Both the position numbers and the translations under genes were made by a program. From an uncultured Succinatimonas sp. (GTDB lineage: Bacteria > Pseudomonadota > Gammaproteobacteria > Enterobacterales > Succinivibrionaceae): a DNA stretch of 50,829 nucleotides. The stretch covers positions 1 through 50,829 of the forward strand of contig ONFP01000009.1 in NCBI GenBank assembly GCA_900317105.1. The letters are read 5' to 3'. The notes beneath the pieces were generated by a model, which saw nothing but the letters and a program-made list of their open reading frames with translations, ran no database searches and was not told the DNA's origin. This document shows positions 16,211 to 25,853 of this stretch, one piece after another (the stretch's first letter is position 1; each line of letters opens with the position of its first letter).

Positions 16211-17755
16211 ATGCATGAGAATATAATAGAAGTCATTACAAAGATGCTTCAGAGCGTGGATGTCCCTCCTGATATGGTCAGTTATGGAGAGTCCAGAACT
16301 GCCGATGTAAAACTTACCTTCAGTGTTAACTGGTTTTTTGAGGCTAATGTCAGGGATACTGTTCTTAATTCTGTGATGTCCTCTGATACAGTCTTGAGCG
16401 AAGATGCCTTAAAAGATTTTCAGAAAACTAATACAGATGCTCTTTTAAAGGATGCTAATCTTAAAAGAACATTCTGTACGGGACTTGAGAACAAATCTGC
16501 AGCTGATCTCTTCAAGATCTGCAATAAGATAAACCGCATTTCCGCCAGACATGCCAAAGGTGGCTGTACTTGTCCGTCGTGTAAGGGAACTAAAAAAATC
16601 AGTTGCCCTAACTGTTCCGGATACGGCATGATTCTGTGCCCATCCTGTCAGGGAAGGGAAGGAGGATGTACCAGATGTAATAAAACCGGTTATATATCCT
16701 GTCCAACCTGTAACAATCTTCAGAAAATTGTCTGTCAGAACTGTAAGGGCAAGGGTAGAGTTCTGGTTGATAGAATGGTGTGTCTTCTGGCGAGAAACTT
16801 TCCTGTTATTGATGTAGAAGTTCAGAACATGGAGAATGTTTTTGCTATACCAAATTGCCACGTGGATTATGCCTGCTATTTTGAACTGCTAAAAAAGCTA
16901 CCTTTTAAGCTCATTGATGCAGAGTTTAAGGAAAGCGGAGTTTTTCTTATTACCTATGTAGCAGAATGTAGAATGGACTACGTAACTTTTGATATCTCAA
17001 AGGTTTCTAAAAGCTTTTCATTCTATACCTGTGGAGATAATTTCACTCCGCTGAATATTCCTCCTGTTCTAGAGAGTATCTACAGTGATCTTAAAATGAA
17101 GCTCTCTGATGCAGCTATCGGTAACACACTTACTGATATGGATACTAAGATAGAACTGTTCAAGACGCTTTGTCAGAATAGGTTCTTCTATGGGCTACTG
17201 TGTTCCTTTGAATTTTATTTTGATCTTGTAACACGCAAGCTTCAGAACGAAGTTGTAAAAACAGATAATTACACATCAAAAATCTTTACCATGAGAGAAA
17301 AGCTTCAGAGTCTTATGGCTTATAGAAAGGAGCAGCTTGCCGATGAGTTAAGTAAGAAGCTTTTAATGTCAACAAATAACCTGATGAAGGAGAATTTTTC
17401 TAAGGATATCTGTCTGTCTTTAGTTGAATATATCAGTAATCTCAAGTTCAGAGAGCATTCCGGCAGACATTACTGGGATATGGTAACCTCCTTTATCTGG
17501 GTAATTACTTTCATGCTAAACTTCTTTATCCACAGTCCGGTTAATCTTGTTGCCTGTATACTATTTGGTATAGTAGCCTCTTTTCTTGTTGCATACTTTG
17601 GAACTAAAACGCTCAAGTTCTACGAAGTGATGCTGGCCTCAAAAACTTTTGAAAATATAACCAAGTTCATTGATTTTAATTACGATCTGTCCAGATCTAT
17701 AGCCCTGTTGTCAGGAACTCTGATTATAGAGATTATTACATTTGTTGTAACTTAG
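16211..17755 (+). CDS. Membrane protein with DnaJ-type cysteine-rich zinc finger, no J domain (paralogue B)
   Basis: This 514-residue protein shares the layout of the gene before it: an N-terminal domain of about 115 residues, six CxxC motifs at about 120-178 (CPSC, CPNC, CPSC, CTRC, CPTC, CQNC), a middle region, and C-terminal hydrophobic segments near 430-470 and 490-514. It lacks the charged N-terminal tail of paralogue A. There is no J domain. The conserved order and spacing of the CxxC motifs and the shared C-terminal membrane region indicate gene duplication, followed by marked divergence outside the finger. The gene ends at a bidirectional terminator and is probably the last of the cassette. 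A heteromeric complex of the two is an attractive but untested idea. Confidence 0.8.
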   Translation: MHENIIEVITKMLQSVDVPPDMVSYGESRTADVKLTFSVNWFFEANVRDTVLNSVMSSDTVLSEDALKDFQKTNTDALLKDANLKRTFCTGLENKSAADLFKICNKINRISARHAKGGCTCPSCKGTKKISCPNCSGYGMILCPSCQGREGGCTRCNKTGYISCPTCNNLQKIVCQNCKGKGRVLVDRMVCLLARNFPVIDVEVQNMENVFAIPNCHVDYACYFELLKKLPFKLIDAEFKESGVFLITYVAECRMDYVTFDISKVSKSFSFYTCGDNFTPLNIPPVLESIYSDLKMKLSDAAIGNTLTDMDTKIELFKTLCQNRFFYGLLCSFEFYFDLVTRKLQNEVVKTDNYTSKIFTMREKLQSLMAYRKEQLADELSKKLLMSTNNLMKENFSKDICLSLVEYISNLKFREHSGRHYWDMVTSFIWVITFMLNFFIHSPVNLVACILFGIVASFLVAYFGTKTLKFYEVMLASKTFENITKFIDFNYDLSRSIALLSGTLIIEIITFVVT

Positions 17756-17776
17756 TTGTTTTAACAATTTTTAGTA

Positions 17777-17810
17777 AAAAAAAACTCATTCGAGAGAATG
17801 AGTTTTTCTT
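17777..17810. terminator. Bidirectional terminator
   Basis: A perfect 11-bp stem AAAACTCATTC/GAATGAGTTTT with a GAGA tetraloop (17781-17806) has A-runs before it and T-runs after it. It serves both the zinc-finger cassette and the convergent HPr gene. Confidence 0.88.
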
Positions 17811-17828
17811 ATGAATCTTATAATCTGA

Positions 17829-18089
17829 TTACAGATATTCTTCGAAGGCTCTTCTAACTGCAACAACTGCTTCTTTTTCGTCTTCACCTTCAACGTGAAT
17901 ATAGATTTCGTCATCAAAACGAATACCCAAACCCAGAAGTCCGAAGATTCCACCTTTCAGATCAATCTGTCGATCCTGATAAATTAAGGTAATCTTTGAC
18001 TTATATCCGCTAATAGCTTTGATAATTGCACCTGCTGGGCGAGCGTGTACACCATCACGATCTTTGATTTTGTAAACAATTTTTTCCAT
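17829..18089 (-). CDS. HPr-family phosphocarrier protein
   Basis: HPr carries phosphate from enzyme I to EIIA domains of the phosphotransferase system. The 86 residues match the family length. The active site is intact: His15 and Arg17 in DGVHARPA. Lys45 is kept but position 46, the regulatory Ser in classical HPr, is Gly (LKGGIFGLLGLG). The C-terminal GEDEKEAV block is typical. No enzyme I or sugar-specific EII gene is near; a DhaM-type EIIA domain occurs 25 kb away. It lies 91 nt downstream of ihfA on the same strand. It may be the main HPr or an NPr/DhaM-serving paralogue; the sequence alone does not decide. Confidence 0.88.
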   Translation of the reverse strand: MEKIVYKIKDRDGVHARPAGAIIKAISGYKSKITLIYQDRQIDLKGGIFGLLGLGIRFDDEIYIHVEGEDEKEAVVAVRRAFEEYL

Positions 18090-18180
18090 ATCTAAATAGA
18101 TCCAAGTAGAAAAGAAATATCCAACACCAATATATTATGCCATTATTTATCGTTTAATAGCGTTTTTCACTAAAAAAATA

Positions 18181-18471
18181 CTATTCACTTGGCATATCAA
18201 TTCTGTTTCTTAGTTTCTGTCCAGCCCTAAAGGTGGTAACACGTCTTGAGGAAATAGTTACTTCTTTACCTGTCTTTGGATTTCTTCCTGGACGGGCATT
18301 TTTAACTTTTAATTCAAAGTTACCGAATCCGGTTAGTTTTACGATTTCTCCTGACTCTAGAGTTGATGCTATCTGCTCAAAAAATGAATCAACAAATTCC
18401 TGTGCTGTAGTCTTAGGAAGACCTTGCTTAATAATAAGTCGGTCTGCAATATCTGCTCTAGTTAGCGCCAT
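18181..18471 (-). CDS. ihfA: Integration host factor subunit alpha
   Basis: IHF alpha pairs with IHF beta to bend DNA at specific sites. The protein has the HU/IHF fold with the family motif [21 protein letters not shown] and the RPG that intercalates DNA, and it matches IhfA rather than HU in the start MALTRADIA and in [12 protein letters not shown]. The frame is open to an ATG at 18480, but the ribosome site gagga lies directly against that codon and 9 nt before the ATG at 18471, so the latter is chosen. It gives 96 residues, close to the usual 99. In enterobacteria ihfA follows pheST; here it is separate. Confidence 0.94.
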   Translation of the reverse strand: MALTRADIADRLIIKQGLPKTTAQEFVDSFFEQIASTLESGEIVKLTGFGNFELKVKNARPGRNPKTGKEVTISSRRVTTFRAGQKLRNRIDMPSE

Positions 18472-18480
18472 ATTCACCAT

Positions 18481-18778
18481 TCCTCGTACTTAAAAATCCT
18501 TAATAATTAGGGGTTAAGTACTAAAATTAATACTTACTGTTTGTAATATAATACAAAAATCAAAAAAAAATTAGTAATGCCTCCCATTTTTTTTATAAAT
18601 TATCAAATATTTAGTAAAAAATTTTATCTCGCTAACATTTTTCTGAGAATTTTTATAAATTAACTGTAAATATTTCATTTTTCAAACTAGCTTTGATGTA
18701 GAAGTACATTAAATTTAAAGGATTTTTTGGGGTAAATATTTTCATAAAAAAACAGGACTGAAAATTTCAGGCAAGGTT
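18481..18778. other. AT-rich divergent intergenic region between ihfA and usg
   Basis: About 300 nt with several short inverted repeats and no gene seen. They include AAGTA-N10-TACTT near 18514-18533 and CTGAAA-A-TTTCAG near 18758-18770. The first lies in the ihfA leader and could be an operator; no protein can be assigned to it. Confidence 0.35.
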
Positions 18779-18801
18779 CCTACATTAACAGTTAATGGAG
18801 G
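18779..18801. promoter_or_regulatory. 11-bp inverted repeat upstream of usg
   Basis: CCTACATTAAC and GTTAATGGAGG are inverted copies with one mismatch, separated by a single A. The repeat lies just upstream of the putative usg promoter, so it may be an operator. The binding protein is unknown. Confidence 0.4.
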
Positions 18802-18825
18802 ATTTTATTCAGGACTTGACGTCTG

Positions 18826-18834
18826 TGCTACAAT
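18826..18834 (+). promoter_or_regulatory. Extended -10 promoter of usg
   Basis: TGCTACAAT matches the extended -10 pattern TGnTAnnnT, 38 nt upstream of the usg ATG. No good -35 lies at standard spacing, which is usual for extended -10 promoters. Confidence 0.5.
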
Positions 18835-18872
18835 TTTTCTAGTTTGTTGTTTTATGAAATTAGGAGCCAGAC

Positions 18873-19877
18873 ATGGCATTAAAGTTAGCTATTTACGGTT
18901 ATGACTCAGATATTGGAAAACTAGTTATTGAAACTCTTGAAGAGCAGAAAATCCCTCTTGATGATGTTTTCCCTTTATCTCCTTTTTCAGGAGAATATGA
19001 TGCCGTAAATATCTGTTCACAGAATTATTTTGTTCAGCCTATCGAAGAATTTGATTTTGAAAAGGCTAATGTCGCTTTATTCTTAAGTACTCAGGATGAA
19101 AGCCAGCGTTGGATTTCAAAGGCTCAGAATGCTGGCTGTATTGTTGTTGATAACAGTCATCTTTTCAGCGGAGATGAGAAAACCACACTTGTTGTTCCTG
19201 AGATAAATCCTTTTGATATCAAAAAAGCTATTGAGTCTCGTTTAGTGATTCCTGCTCTTGCTCCATCAGTACAGATCTGTCTAGCTCTTGGTGCTCTTCA
19301 TGATGAATTTGGGGTTACCAGGGCAGTCGCTACTTCAATGGAGTCTGTATCTGAGGTGGGAAGACTTGGGACAGAAACCCTTGCACATGAAACCACCCTG
19401 CTGTTAAACGGAATGAACGGTGATCATCAGGGCTTTTCTGCTCAGGTAGCCTTTAATCTGCATACACTTACAGGTACAGTTGAGGATAACGGATATACAG
19501 ATCATGAACAGACTGTAAAAACCGAAGTTTCAAGAATACTTGGTAAATTTGAGAGAGGCTTTGATATAACTACTGTTCAGGTGCCAGTATTTTATGGTCA
19601 CACCATCAGTGTAAATGCCGATCTTGAAGAGTCTGTTAGTGTTGATGATGTTACTGAGGTCTTTAAGAAATCATCATATGTTACTGTAAAGGATAATGAT
19701 GAGAATCTTACTCCTGTTGAGGACGTAATCAACGAAAGAACTGTCCTTGTAAGCAGAATTCGTCAGAATATCAAAGGAAGCAAGAATGTTAGTTTTGTAT
19801 GCATGATGGACAATACAAGACGAGGTGAAGCAATTTCCTGTGTTGAAATTGTAAAATTAATTGCACAAAATATATAG
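18873..19877 (+). CDS. usg: USG-1 protein, aspartate-semialdehyde dehydrogenase-like without catalytic Cys
   Basis: The 334-residue protein has the fold of aspartate-semialdehyde dehydrogenase and matches E. coli Usg in LVVPEINPF (106-114), the VIPALAPS block and VPVFYGH. In true Asd the active-site Cys sits in an N-C-S/T motif; here that position reads Ala130-Pro131-Ser132, so no nucleophile is present and dehydrogenase activity is not expected. The Rossmann glycine motif is also altered (GYDSDIG in place of GATGxVG). Usg sits next to fimV and truA in several gammaproteobacteria, and fimV follows here, which supports the name. Its function is not established. The start is preceded by aggag. 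Confidence 0.88.
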   Translation: MALKLAIYGYDSDIGKLVIETLEEQKIPLDDVFPLSPFSGEYDAVNICSQNYFVQPIEEFDFEKANVALFLSTQDESQRWISKAQNAGCIVVDNSHLFSGDEKTTLVVPEINPFDIKKAIESRLVIPALAPSVQICLALGALHDEFGVTRAVATSMESVSEVGRLGTETLAHETTLLLNGMNGDHQGFSAQVAFNLHTLTGTVEDNGYTDHEQTVKTEVSRILGKFERGFDITTVQVPVFYGHTISVNADLEESVSVDDVTEVFKKSSYVTVKDNDENLTPVEDVINERTVLVSRIRQNIKGSKNVSFVCMMDNTRRGEAISCVEIVKLIAQNI

Positions 19878-19979
19878 CCTTGCACACTTTATGCATTTTA
19901 GTTAGAAAAATTGGGATCTCGCTAGATTTTTGACGATCCCATTTTTAGATACAATAATGCATAGAAATAGGGGAGTCGT

Positions 19980-22900
19980 ATGCATAGGTTAAAAAAAGTC
20001 ACCTTAGAAGTGACAATGGGTCTTTTTATATCGTTATCTGCATTTTCTGCAGATGATGATGGTACTTTCACCATTACAATTCAAGGCCCTGAAGTAGAGG
20101 AAACCGTTCCTGCCAGTCGCCCAGTTCGTACTACTCCTAGAAGACAAGCTGTAATTCCTCAGCAGGCTCCTGCTGCAACTGTTGCCCCTAGACAGTCAGC
20201 ACAGGCTCCTCAGCGTGCGGTTGCAGTTCCTGCTCAGACTGCTGTTTCATCTGATCAGTTCAGAACCTATAACGTGGTATCTGGAGATACCATCTGGTCT
20301 GTAGCTCATCGTTATGCTCAACTTAATAGAAGTATTAACGAATTTCAGGTAGTTGCCTCCATATATAGAAATAATCCTCAGGCTTTTGGCGGAGGAAATG
20401 TAAATAATCTTTTAAGAACAACTCTGAGAATCCCTTCTGATGCTCTGATAGCACAGGAAAATACTCAGACCGGAAGTGCTCTTTTAGCTCAGGGAGTCAT
20501 GACCCTACCTCCTCTCCCTGTAAGTCAGCCTGCAGTAAGTCCAACTGTTCAGAGTGCTCCTGCTCCTCAGTTGCCTCAAACTGCTCAGAGTCAAGTACCA
20601 TCACAGCAGACAGTTACACCTGCTAATACCGGTAAACCGGCAAATGATATCCCTGTTTACACTGCAACTGAAACTAGAATCAAGGAAGTTCAGAAACAGC
20701 GTGAAGCTGAAGAAAACGGTGAACTGATTCCATCTGGACTTTCCAATAAGGACTCTCAGAATCCTAACGACAGACGTACTCTTGCTGAAAACGGAGCTCA
20801 GCTTCAGCTTGAAAATGGCGCTGTAACGGAAAATGTCGCCAATGCTCCTGTTCAGTGGCAGGGACAGGGTCTGGGCTTAACCCCTGAACAGCTAAGACAG
20901 GTTCAGGCTCTTCTCAAAAAGAATCCTCAGGAATCTGTAGATGTTAAGTCTATTCGCATCATGCTTGAGGAAAACAAAAAGCAGATCGATCAGAAGACTA
21001 AGGTTATTGAGCAGCAGCTTTCAGATGCTATTGCCAGAATGAAGAAGTCGTCTGCTGTTACTGCTCAGACCGCAGCTGACAGTGTCTCCTCTCTATCAAG
21101 TCAGTACGATAACATTATCGCAGGTATTCAGCAGGATCTTATTGAAATCAAAGGTAATGTGTCAAAGCTCTCTCAGGATAATGACCGTATGAGAGAAATG
21201 CTTCTGGCTAATGACGAAAAAATTGAGGATATGCAGTTGCAGATGTCTCAGTTTACAGTGTCATCTGTCGATGCAAGCATTGATATGGATAAGCCTGTGA
21301 TGATGATCCTGTTTGGAGCAGGTTTATTGTCATTGGTAATTCTGATTCTATTCATTATCTTCAAGGCCAGAGCCCGTGCTCGTGCTCGGAAGTATCATGA
21401 TGACTTTGACTTTGATGATGCAGGATCATTAGGTTCAGATGATATGCTGTTATCTGATGATAATGGCTCGATTGCAATTGAAACTCCTTCTCCTGACATT
21501 GACGAAGGTGATGCGTATTCAGAGGAGCAAGCTGCTGATAACAACGCTGCTCCTGCTGCTGATGTAGAAATTTCACCAGCCGCTGCATCTGATACGGCTG
21601 ATAGCCCTGCTGATGAGAGTACAGAAGATTCTCAGGCCCAGGCTGAGTGGGATAAGGCAGCTGAAGAATCTGCTGAGCCCTCAAGCAATGATCAGAATGT
21701 TCTGGATGAATGGTCAAATGCTCTTAATGAAGATCAGTCCGGAGCAAAAGAAACTGAGGTTGAAGGCAAATCAGATGATGCAAGTGTTGCCGACGAGTGG
21801 GCTGCTGCTTTAGGTGAACAGGAAAAATCAGAAAAGGCCCAAGAAGAGTCATCAGATGAGCCTAAGAAAGATGAACAGGAAGATATGGCCGCAGCGTGGG
21901 CTGCAGCTCTAGGTGAACAGGAGGGAGGTGCTGAAGAGGAAAAAACAGCGGATGATCCTGCTACTCCTGCAGAAGAAAAGTCTGGCGGTGATGAACAGGA
22001 AGACATGGCCGCAGCCTGGGCTGCTGCTTTAGGTGAACAGAAAGGTGGTGAAGGGGCTACTTCTGAAGAGCCTGAGGCTAAGGAAAATACTGAGTCATCA
22101 GAACCCGCTGAAAGTACACAGGCTGAAGAACTGAAGAAATCTATTGAGGCTGCTAAGGCTGAACCTGAAAAGTCTGCTCCCGCAGAAGAAGCTGTTTCTG
22201 AATACGTAAATATTGAGGATATTGCAGCAGAAGCACCAGCAGAAGAGGCTGTTCCTGAAGACGTAAATATTGAGGATATCGCGGCAGAAGCACCAGCAGA
22301 AGAGGCTGTTCCTGAAGACGTAAATATTGAAGATATCGCGGCAGAACCCCCAGTAGAAGAGGCTGTATCTGAAGACGTAAATATTGAGGATATCGCGGCA
22401 GAAGCCCCAGTAGAAGATGCTGTATCTGAAGACGTAAATGTTGAGGATATTGCAGCAGAAGCACCTGCTGAAGAGGCTGTATCTGAAGACATAAATGTTG
22501 AGGATATCGCGGCAGAAGCTCCAGTAGAAGAGGCTGTATCTGAAGACGTAAATGTTGAGAATATTGCAGCAGAAGCCCCAGTAGAAGAGGCTGTATCTGA
22601 AGACGTAAATGTTGAAGATATTGCAGCAGAAGCACCTGCTGAAGAGGCTGTATCTGAAGACATAAATGTTGAGGATATCACAGCATCAGCACCAGCAGAA
22701 GAGGCTGTATCTGAAGACATAAATGTTGAGGATATCACAGCATCAGCACCAGCAGAAGAGGCTGTATCTGAAGACGCAAATGTTGAAGATATTGCAGTAG
22801 AAGCACCTGCTGAAGATGCAGTTCAGGATCCTGAAGAACAGGAGATTGATGTCGGAGATCTTGTCCAGAATGAAGGTGATGACTTAGCTTCTCCTGCAGA

Positions 22901-23870
22901 TGAAATTAGCGGAGAGGAAAGTGCTTTACTAGACGCAATGGGGAACCAGGAAAATCCTACTGAAGATGTTCAGGCCGATGTTGTTGAAACTGAGGCTCCT
23001 GCAGAAGGTTCTGGTAAGGTTGATGAAGTTGTTGATGACGAGATTGACCTTGAGGTTCTCTTAAGGCCTGTTGAGACTGAAGGTGGTGATGATCTGGTTC
23101 AGAACGAACCAGTTGAAGAATCATCAGAGACTCAAAGTGAAGAGGTAGCAACTGAGACCTTAGAGGAATCCGCTCCAGAGCTGGATGAAACTGCTACAGC
23201 GGCAATTGGTGAGGCTGGTGAAGCTGAGCTTTCAGAGGAATCTGCATCCGATGCTCCTGTCGAAGAAACCGTAGCTGAAGAAAGTCAAGATTCGGTATCA
23301 GGACAGGATGAAGTTGTTTCATGGGAGGTTCCTCAAGACGAATACGATGTCGTAAGTGAATCAGGTCAGAATGATTCTGTTAAAGAAGCTGCAGCTGATC
23401 TTGCTCAGCTTGAGGCAAGAATCGGTTCAGCTGGTTACTACATGGATCCTCAGGCAGAATCTGATCTTATGAATATGCTTGGTGATGGTATTTCTCCTAA
23501 TGAAAATGATCTTGTACAGAATGAGGAGACTGCATTTTCACCAGAAGAAATCTCCAGAATGATTAATGGTGATACTTCACAGGCAGATGTTCCTGATTTA
23601 CAGAAGGTTTCTAATACTATCGGACCTATAACTGCTAATGCTGATTTAACTGATCAGGCTACTTTAGCTGAGAACATATCAGAGGGAGAAAAAGAGATTC
23701 TGACACCAAAAGAACACCAGTACTACGTTGATGAGCTTAACCTTGCAAGACTGTATTTTGAGACAGGTGATACCGAGGAGGCTATCAAGATAATTGAGGA
23801 TGTTCAGGAGCATGGAAGTCTTGATCTTAAGAAAGAAGCTTCTAAGGTTATGGAGGCTTATGGAAGCTAG
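19980..23870 (+). CDS. fimV: FimV/HubP-type polar landmark protein with LysM domain
   Basis: FimV-like proteins mark the cell pole and organise flagella, pili and chemotaxis arrays. The 1296 residues show a signal peptide (about 1-23), a Pro/Gln-rich linker, a peptidoglycan-binding LysM domain (about 97-157, YNVVSGDTIWSVAHRYA), another Q/P-rich linker, a coiled coil (about 310-430), one membrane helix (about 440-461), and a very acidic cytoplasmic region of some 780 residues. That region contains eleven 19-residue repeats and two 17-residue W-A-A-A-L-G-E-Q repeats. A conserved FimV C-terminal domain (about 1240-1294, LNLARLYFETGDTEEAIKI) closes the protein. The position after usg is conserved in other gammaproteobacteria; truA is not next here. 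The identification rests on domain order. The start uses ggggagtcgt ahead of the ATG. Confidence 0.92.
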   Translation: MHRLKKVTLEVTMGLFISLSAFSADDDGTFTITIQGPEVEETVPASRPVRTTPRRQAVIPQQAPAATVAPRQSAQAPQRAVAVPAQTAVSSDQFRTYNVVSGDTIWSVAHRYAQLNRSINEFQVVASIYRNNPQAFGGGNVNNLLRTTLRIPSDALIAQENTQTGSALLAQGVMTLPPLPVSQPAVSPTVQSAPAPQLPQTAQSQVPSQQTVTPANTGKPANDIPVYTATETRIKEVQKQREAEENGELIPSGLSNKDSQNPNDRRTLAENGAQLQLENGAVTENVANAPVQWQGQGLGLTPEQLRQVQALLKKNPQESVDVKSIRIMLEENKKQIDQKTKVIEQQLSDAIARMKKSSAVTAQTAADSVSSLSSQYDNIIAGIQQDLIEIKGNVSKLSQDNDRMREMLLANDEKIEDMQLQMSQFTVSSVDASIDMDKPVMMILFGAGLLSLVILILFIIFKARARARARKYHDDFDFDDAGSLGSDDMLLSDDNGSIAIETPSPDIDEGDAYSEEQAADNNAAPAADVEISPAAASDTADSPADESTEDSQAQAEWDKAAEESAEPSSNDQNVLDEWSNALNEDQSGAKETEVEGKSDDASVADEWAAALGEQEKSEKAQEESSDEPKKDEQEDMAAAWAAALGEQEGGAEEEKTADDPATPAEEKSGGDEQEDMAAAWAAALGEQKGGEGATSEEPEAKENTESSEPAESTQAEELKKSIEAAKAEPEKSAPAEEAVSEYVNIEDIAAEAPAEEAVPEDVNIEDIAAEAPAEEAVPEDVNIEDIAAEPPVEEAVSEDVNIEDIAAEAPVEDAVSEDVNVEDIAAEAPAEEAVSEDINVEDIAAEAPVEEAVSEDVNVENIAAEAPVEEAVSEDVNVEDIAAEAPAEEAVSEDINVEDITASAPAEEAVSEDINVEDITASAPAEEAVSEDANVEDIAVEAPAEDAVQDPEEQEIDVGDLVQNEGDDLASPADEISGEESALLDAMGNQENPTEDVQADVVETEAPAEGSGKVDEVVDDEIDLEVLLRPVETEGGDDLVQNEPVEESSETQSEEVATETLEESAPELDETATAAIGEAGEAELSEESASDAPVEETVAEESQDSVSGQDEVVSWEVPQDEYDVVSESGQNDSVKEAAADLAQLEARIGSAGYYMDPQAESDLMNMLGDGISPNENDLVQNEETAFSPEEISRMINGDTSQADVPDLQKVSNTIGPITANADLTDQATLAENISEGEKEILTPKEHQYYVDELNLARLYFETGDTEEAIKIIEDVQEHGSLDLKKEASKVMEAYGS
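21870..22040 (+). repeat. Two 51-bp repeats in fimV (DEQEDMAAAWAAALGEQ)
   Basis: A near-exact 17-codon unit occurs at 21870-21920 and 21990-22040, 120 bp apart. A shorter relative, DEWAAALGEQ, precedes them near 21792. The Trp-centred acidic motif looks like a short linear binding site present in several copies. Confidence 0.85.
22185..22811 (+). repeat. Eleven tandem 57-bp repeats in fimV
   Basis: Eleven in-frame copies of a 19-codon unit (EEAVSEDVNVEDIAAEAPA and variants) run head to tail. Copies differ at a few positions (S/P, V/I/A, D/N, AAE/TAS). Two adjacent copies near 22641-22754 are almost identical at DNA level, which suggests recent duplication and a variable copy number. The final partial copy continues as EDAV. 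Confidence 0.95.
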
Positions 23871-23900
23871 AATCTGATACCCGAAACTTTATGATTTTGT

Positions 23901-23930
23901 AAAAGCAGATCTTATGGTCTGCTTTTTTTA
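23901..23930 (+). terminator. Terminator of usg-fimV
   Basis: AAAAGCAGA pairs with TCTGCTTTT (23901-23909 and 23918-23926) and a run of seven T's ends the structure. It lies 30 nt after the fimV stop. Confidence 0.88.
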
Positions 23931-24069
23931 GGATGATCTAGCCGATGTAGTTCACTTTCTTGCATATACACCATAGAATTTCGTTTCTGTTTAATATCTA
24001 AACACTCTTAATACCATTTTTTTTACGCTAACTTGCACTTTTTTAGATAAAAAATATCAATAAAGTTAG

Positions 24070-25458
<1,389 letters not shown>

Positions 25459-25509
25459 TTCTGGTGTGAGATTTGGGGGTCAGATTTGCTCTGATACCTG
25501 AGTCTTAAT

Positions 25510-25533
25510 GTTCAAAATTTCCGTGTTTTGAAC
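25510..25533. repeat. Perfect 8-bp inverted repeat downstream of eno
   Basis: GTTCAAAA and TTTTGAAC are separated by 8 nt. The hairpin would form in the eno 3' untranslated region ahead of the terminator. It could be an mRNA-stabilising structure or an operator for the next gene. Confidence 0.45.
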
Positions 25534-25566
25534 AGGTAAGTGTATATCTTCGGTTCCATTTTTTTT

Positions 25567-25595
25567 GTCAGAGACCTTTTCTCTGACTTTTTTTC
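25567..25595 (+). terminator. Terminator of eno
   Basis: GTCAGAG/CTCTGAC (25567-25573 and 25581-25587) forms a 7-bp stem with a 7-nt loop, followed by a run of seven T's. Confidence 0.88.
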
Positions 25596-25853
25596 TTTAA
25601 ACCTATCAATTCTAACAAATCATTTCTGCTCTTTTTTGGGTACAGGTCTAAGTAATTAAAAAAAACGCACTATTAATGCGTGAGTGATATTGACAAAAAT
25701 TTCGAGAGTATAATTATCATGTATTAGCTTTAATTTCAAATAGTTGCTGATACAAGGTGTTGAAAATAATACTTTTGTTGCTAATTACATCATTTGTTTT
25801 ATTTGTTTCAATAGTTTCAGATTAAATTAACATAACAATATAAGGAGACAGCT
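25596..25853 (+). other. Upstream region of the abgT-like gene
   Basis: A small stem ACGCA/TGCGT lies near 25666-25682. TTGACA (25690-25695) and TATAAT (25709-25714) are both perfect, but only 13 nt apart, too close for a standard promoter. A strong Shine-Dalgarno (aaggag, 25842-25847) lies near the end. No gene of normal size is present. Confidence 0.35.

Noticed and set aside
18472-18480. Upstream ATG of ihfA at 18480
   Set aside because: The ribosome binding site directly abuts this codon, whereas spacing and family start fit the ATG at 18471.
21734-22738. Long open frame of 334 codons on the reverse strand across the fimV repeats
   Set aside because: It is a by-product of the 57-bp tandem repeat: the translation is a monotonous Ser/Thr/Ala repeat and no ribosome site or promoter supports it.
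22185-22811. Regular direct repeats resembling a CRISPR array
   Set aside because: The units are contiguous with no unique spacers, are in frame with fimV, and vary as protein-coding sequence. No cas gene is present.
25690-25714. Perfect TTGACA and TATAAT before the abgT-like gene as a sigma-70 promoter
   Set aside because: The spacer is 13 nt, well below the 16-18 nt normally needed, so the pair is only noted and not called as a promoter.
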